NCBI GenBank assembly: GCA_023415375.1
Contig: JAEZKW010000319.1
Coordinates: forward strand, 1-6,230
Direction of reading: 5' to 3'
DNA: 6,230 bases
From: Bacillota bacterium
Lineage (GTDB): Bacteria; Bacillota; UBA4882; UBA8346
The first letter of the stretch is position 1; the number at the start of each line of letters is the position of its first letter. The notes under the pieces were generated by a model. The model was not told where the DNA came from. It saw only the letters and a program-made list of their open reading frames with translations, and did no database searches. Shown in pieces: positions 1 to 5,128 of this stretch. A program made the translations under genes and the position numbers.

Positions 1-1494
1 ATGGCAATTGGCGCGGCTTTAGCCAATAATTTGATTATCATGCTTTTTTTCTGGGAAGCATTACTCATTACTTTATTTGCCTTGATAAATTCGGGGAATG
101 AAGGTTCCTATAAAACTGCAGTAAAGGCCTTTGTTATTGTAGGGCTCGCTGATCTCTGTTTAATGTTTGGAATCGGAATTATTGAAGCCCAAGCAAAGAC
201 TACCGTAATGACAGATATCCATTTGGATACCAGTGGCGTCAGCGCTGTGGCTTTTGTATTGATGTTCATCGGTGCAATAGCTAAAGCTGGAGCTATCCCT
301 TTCCATACATGGATTCCGGATGCTTCTAAAGATGCCCCGTTACCTTTCATGGCGATTTTGCCGGCTGCTTTAGGAAAATTACTAGGAATTTATTTGGCAA
401 CCAGAATTGTTTTAGAATTTTTTACAGTTTCTCTTGGAATGAAACTATTTGTAATGTCCATCGGAGCGATTACGATTGTTTTTGCAGTCATGATGGCTTT
501 CATTCAAACTGACTTTAAACGTTCACTTGCTTATTGTACCATCAGCCAGGTCGGTTATATGCTCCTGGGAATTGGTACCGGCATCCCGATTGCGATCGCC
601 GGCGGCATTTTTCAAATGATTAACCAAGTTATCTGCGAATGCTGTTTGGTCTTTGTTGGCGGTTCATTGGAAAAGCAAACAGGAACCACAGATTTAAAAC
701 AATTAGGTGGCCTCTGGAAGGATATGCCATTAACATTTATATGTTTTGTGATATCAGGGGCTGCGATTTCGGGAGTACCTCTTTTTGGTGGATTTATTTC
801 AAAGCAAATGATTTTTGATGGCGTCTTACAGACCAATTATCGAATCTTTTTCTTAGCGGCAGTGCTAGGGACGCTTTTTACCGCAGCTACATTTTTGAAA
901 TTGGGACATGCGATATTTTTTGGAAAAACCGCCTCGAGCCAAAACGAAATTAAAGAAGCCCATTGGAGTATGGTGACTCCGATGACGCTTTTAGCTCTTA
1001 CTACCATATTCTTTGGAGTGTATCACATCTTCCCCTTCGATTATTTGATTAAGCCAGCTTTGGGAGAAGGATTACACGGTGATGTCATGAATATCCGTTA
1101 TGTTTTCAGCCTGAATCAATTGGTATTGTTTACATTATTTACTCTTATTATTGCGGTGATTGACCATGCAATTGGAGTCCGGTTAAGCGGTAGTAGTGTT
1201 GGTTCTTCCGATCACTTCCGCAATGCTCCCGTCTTAAAGAATGTTTATGATTTGGCAGAGCATCAAGTATTCGATCCTTATGTTCAAGGTAAAAAAATTG
1301 GGCGATATATCGCTCTGGGGCTTTACTTTGTCGATCGTGGAATCAATTGGTTTTACCAAAGCCTTGTACCAACAGTAGCTGGTTTTATTTCGGAAGCGCG
1401 CCGACTTCATAATGGTATCTATGGTAATTATTTAGCATGGTCTTTGGGCGGATTTTTGTGTCTGCTTATTTACTTTGTATGTTTTTTTAAATAG
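1..1494 (+). CDS. NuoL-like antiporter subunit of a group 4 hydrogenase, 5' partial
   Basis: Membrane subunit of the proton-conducting transporter family (NuoL/M/N, MrpA/D, HyfB), expected to translocate H+ or Na+ in the hydrogenase's membrane arm. The 497 visible residues begin inside about the fourth membrane helix, so the ATG at position 1 is probably internal and roughly 100 or more N-terminal residues lie upstream. Seen: E19 in the WEA motif (the TM5 glutamate of the family), K95 in AKAGAIPFHTW (TM7 lysine), and LAYCTISQVGYM at 176-187. The stretch LPAALGKLLGIYLATR (120-135) resembles hydrogenase-type more than respiratory NuoL. The usual HxxxHxxxK of the channel axis is Q205, Q209, E213 here. 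After a helix near 372-392 comes a polar and amphipathic stretch (about 400-470) and a last helix (476-496), an arrangement like the TM15, lateral helix and TM16 end of NuoL. An 88-nt gap follows. The family is secure; the ion carried is unknown. Confidence 0.9.
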   Translation: MAIGAALANNLIIMLFFWEALLITLFALINSGNEGSYKTAVKAFVIVGLADLCLMFGIGIIEAQAKTTVMTDIHLDTSGVSAVAFVLMFIGAIAKAGAIPFHTWIPDASKDAPLPFMAILPAALGKLLGIYLATRIVLEFFTVSLGMKLFVMSIGAITIVFAVMMAFIQTDFKRSLAYCTISQVGYMLLGIGTGIPIAIAGGIFQMINQVICECCLVFVGGSLEKQTGTTDLKQLGGLWKDMPLTFICFVISGAAISGVPLFGGFISKQMIFDGVLQTNYRIFFLAAVLGTLFTAATFLKLGHAIFFGKTASSQNEIKEAHWSMVTPMTLLALTTIFFGVYHIFPFDYLIKPALGEGLHGDVMNIRYVFSLNQLVLFTLFTLIIAVIDHAIGVRLSGSSVGSSDHFRNAPVLKNVYDLAEHQVFDPYVQGKKIGRYIALGLYFVDRGINWFYQSLVPTVAGFISEARRLHNGIYGNYLAWSLGGFLCLLIYFVCFFK

Positions 1495-1503
1495 TTGATC
1501 CAC

Positions 1504-1542
1504 CCCGGCCATCGAAGTAACGCAATATAAATGTTAGCCGGG
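1504..1542 (+). repeat. Weak inverted repeat in the only intergenic gap
   Basis: CCCGGC at 1504-1509 is matched by GCCGGG at 1537-1542, giving a possible 6-bp GC-rich stem with a 27-nt loop. A competing small hairpin, AGCC (1536-1539) with GGCT (1545-1548), overlaps the right arm. It is followed by an A run (1549-1555) and not a T run, so it does not look like an intrinsic terminator on the coding strand. It could affect mRNA stability or translation of the next gene, or be chance. No promoter with sensible -35/-10 spacing was found in 1495-1582. Confidence 0.25.
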
Positions 1543-1569
1543 ATGGCTAAAAAAATCGTTGAACGCTAT

Positions 1570-1576
1570 AGGGGGA
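1570..1576 (+). promoter_or_regulatory. Shine-Dalgarno that sets the GTG start at 1583
   Basis: AGGGGGA lies 6 nt before GTG 1583. An in-frame TTG at 1559 would give 8 more residues, but this purine stretch would then be inside the coding region and no ribosome binding site precedes the TTG. Starting at GTG gives the hydrophobic N-terminus MLLAFIFVPLLG, typical of NuoN/M/MrpD proteins. Confidence 0.8.
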
Positions 1577-1582
1577 AGAGCC

Positions 1583-3028
1583 GTGCTTTTAGCATTCATA
1601 TTTGTGCCTTTGTTGGGCGCAGCAATCATGCCGATTATAAGAAAGACATGGGCCAAAGGTGCCACCTGGATTATGACTTCGGTTAGCATTTATCTGGTAG
1701 TAATGACTGGATGGATCGCTTATCATAATTTTTTAAGCAATCAAAAGTTAGCGCTTACAGAGTGGCTATTAGGTCAAAAACTTGCTTTGACTGTAGATGG
1801 TTTGTCATTAATAGCCCTGGCGGCAATCGGATTGGTGGCGTTAGTGACTGCCATATATTCGGTCGGTTTTAACTTACATCCGGACCGTCGGCCGGGTTAT
1901 AACGCATTACTTTTGTTAATTGTCACCGGCATGAATGGTTTGGTTATGGCTACCGATCTTTTTTCCCTTTATGTGTTCCTTGAAATCGTCTCAATTACCG
2001 CTTATATTTTAATTGCTTATCAGACCGATATCGAGGGCCTGGAAGGCTCGTTCAAATACATGATGCTTTCCGCGGTAGCAACTGTTTTCTTACTTTTAGG
2101 AACGGCCCTCTTATTTGGGATTACCGGTAGTGTTTCCTTTAGTGAAATGGCTGCGGGAGTGAAATCTGGAAATCTACCTGTTCAACTGGGGTTTGCCTTT
2201 GTGGTTTTCGCATTTTTGGTTAAAGCAGGTATGATACCATTTCATGCTTGGCTACCAGATGCTTATACTGCTGCCTCATCTCCGGTTTCCATATTACTTG
2301 CCGGAATCGTGACCAAAATTTGCGGCGTATATACTTTAATGAGAGTTGTTTTAGCAGTGTTCGGGTTCTCAAATTCATTTTCAATGATGCTGCTCTTTAT
2401 TGGGGCTGTTTCAGTAGTACTCGGTGCCTTTTTGGCACTAGGACAGAAAAATTTCAAACGGATGTTGGCTTTTTCGAGTATTAGTCAGATCGGTTATATG
2501 ATGATGGGCTTTGCAACAGGTTCGCCTTTAGGGATGATTGGAGCTGCGTTTCACTTCTTTAATCATGCAGTGTTTAAGTCATTGCTGTTTATCAATGCCG
2601 GGGCTGTAGAACAGGCTACCGGAACACGCAATTTTGATGAACTTGGTGGATTAGCCGGTAAAATGCCGGTGACCGGTGTAACTTCAATCATTGGTTTACT
2701 TTCAACTGCCGGGATACCGCCTTTAGCCGGATTTTGGAGTAAGCTGATTATTATTATCGCTCTTTGGCAGGGAGGTTATCATTCTTATGCTTTGATAGCG
2801 GTCTTTGCAAGCGTAATTACTCTTGGATATTTACTATCTCTACAGCGTAGCGTATTTTTTGGTAAAGTTAAACAAGGACTGGAAGATGTGCATGAAGTAG
2901 CGCCGGTTTTATACTGGCCGGCTATTATTATGGCTTTTATCACTGTTAGTTGCGGAATCTTTTTTTGGTTTATTATCCCTAAACTGATCCTACCGGTTAA
3001 TTCATTGTTAGGATTGATGTTTAAGTAA
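1583..3028 (+). CDS. NuoN/MrpD-like antiporter subunit of the hydrogenase
   Basis: Polytopic proton-conducting transporter family protein (481 residues from GTG 1583, about 14 membrane helices), a second ion-translocating module of the membrane arm. The channel residues expected for the family are present: E134 in FLEIVSITAYIL (TM5), K214 in FLVKAGMIPFHAWLPDA (TM7), K245 in the following helix, and an intact H324-x3-H328-x3-K332 in AAFHFFNHAVFKSLLF. The motif GIPPLAGFWSKL (377-388) is also typical. Length is close to NuoN/MrpD, and it has no long C-terminal lateral helix, unlike the gene before it. The resemblance is nearer to MrpD/MbhH and hydrogenase-4-type subunits than to respiratory NuoM, but this is judged by eye. 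The next gene starts 13 nt downstream with its own strong ribosome binding site. Together with the upstream NuoL-like gene it gives at least two pump modules. Confidence 0.92.
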   Translation: MLLAFIFVPLLGAAIMPIIRKTWAKGATWIMTSVSIYLVVMTGWIAYHNFLSNQKLALTEWLLGQKLALTVDGLSLIALAAIGLVALVTAIYSVGFNLHPDRRPGYNALLLLIVTGMNGLVMATDLFSLYVFLEIVSITAYILIAYQTDIEGLEGSFKYMMLSAVATVFLLLGTALLFGITGSVSFSEMAAGVKSGNLPVQLGFAFVVFAFLVKAGMIPFHAWLPDAYTAASSPVSILLAGIVTKICGVYTLMRVVLAVFGFSNSFSMMLLFIGAVSVVLGAFLALGQKNFKRMLAFSSISQIGYMMMGFATGSPLGMIGAAFHFFNHAVFKSLLFINAGAVEQATGTRNFDELGGLAGKMPVTGVTSIIGLLSTAGIPPLAGFWSKLIIIIALWQGGYHSYALIAVFASVITLGYLLSLQRSVFFGKVKQGLEDVHEVAPVLYWPAIIMAFITVSCGIFFWFIIPKLILPVNSLLGLMFK

Positions 3029-3029
3029 C

Positions 3030-3034
3030 GGAGG
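3030..3034 (+). promoter_or_regulatory. Shine-Dalgarno that sets the ATG start at 3042
   Basis: GGAGG ends 7 nt before ATG 3042, ideal spacing. An in-frame GTG at 3036 would begin only 1 nt after the GGAGG and is therefore not a credible start. Confidence 0.85.
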
Positions 3035-3041
3035 TGTGGTT

Positions 3042-3542
3042 ATGGAACTTCATATCTTCATTTTGATCTTCCTTTTCTTGATTCCAGCTGTTCTCGCGGC
3101 TATAAGTAGGCATTTATTACGGTCCGTTATCGCCTTGTTGGTATGCAGTGTAGGTTTGACCTTACTCTTATTCAATTTAAATGCTCCATTGGCCGGAGTT
3201 TTTGAGTTATCGGTTTGTGCCGGATTGATTTCGGTCTTGTTTATTAATATTATTAGTTTGACGCGGCCTGTTACTGGGGAAGAAGCTTTAGCCAAAATTA
3301 AAAACCATTACCAACGGTTTTTAGGGTTGCCACTGCTCATTATAATTCTTGGAGTCATCCTTTGGTTAAACCAAGACTCCTTATTCGGGACTCTGATGAT
3401 TCAAAAGGCCACCGAAAATGCTTCCGTGGGAGAAATTCTATGGGGAATGCGTGGATTCGATTTAATTGGCCAGGTTGTTATCTTGTTAGTCGGAGTTTAT
3501 GGAATTGTAGTTCTATTTAAGCGAGGGAAATCCAATGAATAA
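3042..3542 (+). CDS. NuoJ-like membrane subunit
   Basis: Small membrane protein of 166 residues with about five helices, similar to NuoJ (ND6), the subunit that in complex I helps couple the redox reaction to the ion channels. The clearest signature is NAPLAGVFELSVCAGLISVL (47-66), which corresponds to the TM3 region of NuoJ with its glycine-containing distortion; hydrogenase-associated J homologues carry a similar FELSVCAGL-type sequence, with a glutamate here at E55. A polar loop (about 76-95) separates the first three helices from one near 95-110, and the last helix (141-159, LIGQVVILLVGVYGIVVLF) ends in a basic tail. Its last 8 nt overlap the start of the NuoK-like gene. NuoJ-type subunits are not part of the classical Ech or Hyc/Hyf hydrogenases, so this gene is one mark of the complex I-like composition. 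The assignment rests on motif and position and on its place beside NuoK. Confidence 0.82.
   Translation: MELHIFILIFLFLIPAVLAAISRHLLRSVIALLVCSVGLTLLLFNLNAPLAGVFELSVCAGLISVLFINIISLTRPVTGEEALAKIKNHYQRFLGLPLLIIILGVILWLNQDSLFGTLMIQKATENASVGEILWGMRGFDLIGQVVILLVGVYGIVVLFKRGKSNE
3535..3542 (+). other. 8-nt stop/start overlap (J-K), ATGAATAA
   Basis: The ATG of the NuoK-like gene and the TAA of the NuoJ-like gene lie within ATGAATAA. GAGGG at 3523-3527, 7 nt before the ATG, is the binding site inside the upstream gene. This suggests translational coupling. The surrounding CCAATGAATAAT (3532-3543) recurs exactly at the B-C junction. Confidence 0.85.
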
Positions 3543-3843
3543 TTTTTTTGGAATTGATTTAATCGCTGTCATTTTGATTATTTGTATCGGACTCTATACT
3601 TTACTCCTAGCCAAGAATATGATTCGTATGTTGATCGGCTTTGAATTAATGACCAAAGGAGTCACTTTGGCTTTTATCAGTGCCGGAAATGCTAATGGTA
3701 GAATCGCACTAAGTCAGACTTTGGTTATTACGATGATTGTTGTTGAGGTTGTATCAATAGCCACTGCTCTGGCTATAGTAATGTTGATCCAAAAGAAGAA
3801 CCATTCCTTGAATATCCGTAAGTTGACCAATTTGAAGGGGTGA
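3535..3843 (+). CDS. NuoK-like membrane subunit
   Basis: Three-helix membrane protein of 102 residues, the size of NuoK/ND4L and MrpC. It has the two membrane-buried glutamates of NuoK: E37 in MLIGFELM (TM2) and E71 in QTLVITMIVVEVVSIATALA (TM3), which correspond to E36 and E72 of E. coli NuoK and are needed there for coupled proton movement. The C-terminus is a basic tail (86-102). The TM3 sequence is more like hydrogenase-type K subunits than the AAAEAxxGLA form of respiratory NuoK. It overlaps the J gene by 8 nt, and the A-like gene starts 7 nt after its stop. The function as part of the ion path between the redox module and the antiporter subunits is inferred from complex I. Confidence 0.9.
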   Translation: MNNFFGIDLIAVILIICIGLYTLLLAKNMIRMLIGFELMTKGVTLAFISAGNANGRIALSQTLVITMIVVEVVSIATALAIVMLIQKKNHSLNIRKLTNLKG

Positions 3844-3850
3844 AAGAAGA

Positions 3851-4180
3851 ATGGAAGACGCTAAATTATTGCTATCCCCGCCGGTGGCATTCGCATTTTT
3901 TTTGTTAATCGGAGGATTACTTTATTTATTTGGGTATTTGCTCGCCGAAAAAGGAAATCAGAGTAAGTATAAAAAAGATCCCTATGCATGCGGGGAGAAT
4001 ATCCCGGCAGCCAAGATTCAGCCGGATTATTCTTTCTTTTTTCCGTTCGCCATCTTTTTTACGATTATCCATGTGACAGCATTAATCATGGCTACATTGC
4101 CGGTAGGTAATATGGCCTTAATGGGCATATTATATTTGGCAGGAATATCTATTTCTCTTTATACCCTGGTCGTGAGGTGA
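3851..4180 (+). CDS. NuoA-like membrane subunit
   Basis: Membrane protein of 109 residues with three helices, in the NuoA/ND3 family. Helix 1 spans about 12-32. It is followed by a polar loop with KDPYACGE (42-49), matching the YECG-type loop of NuoA/ND3 including the conserved cysteine (C47), which in complex I lies near the quinone cavity. Helix 2 (about 61-83, FFFPFAIFFTIIHVTALIMATLP) matches the FALLFVIFDVE region, but the acidic pair D79/E81 of E. coli NuoA is H74/T76 here. Helix 3 is about 88-107. The start ATG 3851 has purine-rich AAGGGGTGAAAG upstream. A NuoA homologue is absent from classical Ech and formate hydrogenlyase complexes, so its presence between K and the small subunit is informative. 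The gene ends within the ribosome binding site of the next one. Confidence 0.88.
   Translation: MEDAKLLLSPPVAFAFFLLIGGLLYLFGYLLAEKGNQSKYKKDPYACGENIPAAKIQPDYSFFFPFAIFFTIIHVTALIMATLPVGNMALMGILYLAGISISLYTLVVR
4174..4180 (+). promoter_or_regulatory. Shine-Dalgarno spanning the NuoA stop; sets the ATG start at 4186
   Basis: GAGGTGA contains the TGA stop of the NuoA-like gene and stands 5 nt before ATG 4186 (8 nt counted from the GAGG core). An in-frame GTG at 4177 would add three residues and overlap the stop by 4 nt, but it lies inside this binding site and has no good site of its own. A GTG start cannot be fully excluded. Confidence 0.7.
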
Positions 4181-4185
4181 CTGAT

Positions 4186-4668
4186 ATGTTAAAGAAACTC
4201 GTAAAATGGGCCCGGGTGAAATCTCCGTGGATACTTCACTTCAATACTGGAGCCTGTAATGCATGCGATATTGAGATTCTTGCCGCTTTAACTCCCCGGT
4301 ATGATATTGAGCGTTTTGGAGTTCAACTCAAAGCAACTCCCCGTCATGCTGATATTATTTTATGTTCGGGTCCAGTAACAAAACAAATAAAAGATCGTTT
4401 AACTCGTATCTATGAGCAAATGCCCGAACCGAAATTTATCGTGGCCGTCGGAACGTGTGCTTGTTCGGGAGGCGTGTTTAATGGCTGTTACAGCGTTGAA
4501 GGCGGAATTGATTCTACCATTCCGGTAGCCGCTTATATTCCAGGTTGTCCGGCGAGTCCGGAAGCTATTATTGACGGAGTTGTCAAGCTGCTTGAACGGA
4601 TCGACAAACCGGAACGATTCGAAGAGGCGCGGCCAATCCTTGTTGGAGAGGGTGAACCCAATGAATAA
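4186..4668 (+). CDS. [NiFe] hydrogenase small subunit, group 4 (NuoB-like)
   Basis: Cytoplasmic electron-transfer subunit of 160 residues, homologous to NuoB/Nqo6, EchC, MbhJ and HycG. It carries the proximal [4Fe-4S] cluster that feeds electrons to the NiFe site. The four ligands are visible: C24 and C27 in TGACNACDIE, C91 in VGTCACSGG, and C121 in IPGCPASPEAI. Spacing of the first pair is CxxC, as in hydrogenases, and not the adjacent CC of respiratory NuoB. There is no signal peptide and no extra C-terminal cluster domain, as expected for group 4 small subunits and unlike periplasmic uptake hydrogenases. The short basic N-terminus (LKKLVKWARVKSPW) may lie against the membrane. The tail (about 140-160) is charged. 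It overlaps the NuoC-like gene by 8 nt. Confidence 0.95.
   Translation: MLKKLVKWARVKSPWILHFNTGACNACDIEILAALTPRYDIERFGVQLKATPRHADIILCSGPVTKQIKDRLTRIYEQMPEPKFIVAVGTCACSGGVFNGCYSVEGGIDSTIPVAAYIPGCPASPEAIIDGVVKLLERIDKPERFEEARPILVGEGEPNE
4661..4668 (+). other. 8-nt stop/start overlap (B-C), ATGAATAA
   Basis: The ATG of the NuoC-like gene and the TAA of the small-subunit gene share ATGAATAA, with GAGAGGGTGA (4646-4655) upstream as binding site. This start is preferred over in-frame codons further upstream, such as the ATG at 4571, because they lie inside the small-subunit gene and would add residues unlike NuoC. The arrangement suggests translational coupling. Confidence 0.85.
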
Positions 4669-5128
4669 TCAAGAGTTAGTAACCATTTTAGAGACTAAAT
4701 TATCCGGCAAACTGACCAATGTAACCACACCTCGGGAAAAAAGGGTTTTTGCTGAGGTTGCTACTGGCGATTTAGTAAATACCATGCAAACTCTTAAAAA
4801 TTCAGGTATCCACTTTTTGGGTACGATTACGGGACTGGATTTAGGAGATAGGTTTGAAGTGATTTATCATCTTTATAACGATGATGGAATCGTACTTAAC
4901 TTAAAAACATTTACTGAGCGGATGAGTCCGAAAGTTCCCAGCGTTACAACTGTTTTTCCGGGGGTTTTTTTATACGAACGTGAATTGATGGATCTATTGG
5001 GTATCGATGTTGAAGGGACACCGCCCAATCGTAGGTATCCTTTGCCGGATGATTGGCCGGCCGGTCAATTTCCTTTACGGAAAGACTGGAAAGGACTCCC
5101 TTCAGAAGACGAGGTGAATAAGGTATGA
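4661..5128 (+). CDS. NuoC-like 30-kDa subunit homologue
   Basis: Soluble protein of 155 residues in the NuoC/Nqo5 (30-kDa) family, a structural partner of the NuoD-type large subunit in the peripheral arm. The family signature is clear at 106-143: ERELMDLLGI, then GTPPNRRYPLPDDWP and FPLRKDW, matching the EREvxDMxGI...RRxxxPxDWxGxPLRKD pattern. The N-terminal part (1-100) follows the family's mixed alpha/beta fold, with GTITGLDLGDRFEVIYHLY (54-72) aligning to the conserved second part of that domain. In formate hydrogenlyase (HycE) this domain is fused to the large subunit; here it is a separate gene, as in Mbh, Fpo and most complex I operons. It overlaps the large-subunit gene by 4 nt (ATGA), which suggests balanced synthesis. 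It has no redox motifs of its own. Confidence 0.93.
   Translation: MNNQELVTILETKLSGKLTNVTTPREKRVFAEVATGDLVNTMQTLKNSGIHFLGTITGLDLGDRFEVIYHLYNDDGIVLNLKTFTERMSPKVPSVTTVFPGVFLYERELMDLLGIDVEGTPPNRRYPLPDDWPAGQFPLRKDWKGLPSEDEVNKV
5111..5128 (+). promoter_or_regulatory. Ribosome binding site and ATGA overlap at the C-D junction
   Basis: GAGGTGA at 5111-5117 lies 7 nt before ATG 5125, inside the end of the NuoC-like gene. The ATG shares ATGA with the upstream TGA stop (5126-5128), a classic arrangement for termination-reinitiation coupling of partner subunits. Confidence 0.85.

Noticed and set aside
1..3. ATG at position 1 as the true start of the NuoL-like gene
   Set aside because: The protein begins just before the TM5 glutamate helix, so the N-terminal helices are missing; the ATG is a chance internal methionine at the window edge.
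1495..1531. A promoter with TTGATC (1495) and TATAAA (1526)
   Set aside because: The spacer is 25 nt, far from the usual 17, and both boxes are common by chance in AT-rich sequence.
1504..1560. An intrinsic terminator after the NuoL-like gene
   Set aside because: The stem is short with a long loop, and it is followed by A residues on the coding strand and not T residues.
1559..1582. TTG at 1559 as start of the NuoN-like gene
   Set aside because: The Shine-Dalgarno sequence falls after it and serves GTG 1583; the extra residues are unlike the family's N-terminus.
1531..1686. A 51-codon open frame starting in the gap (MLAGMAKKIVERYRGK...)
   Set aside because: It has no ribosome binding site before ATG 1531 or ATG 1543, runs over the start of the NuoN-like gene in another frame, and resembles nothing I recognise.
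2248..2484. Alternative same-strand open frame inside the NuoN-like gene
   Set aside because: It is a shadow of a clearly conserved membrane protein, with no binding site and no recognisable motif.
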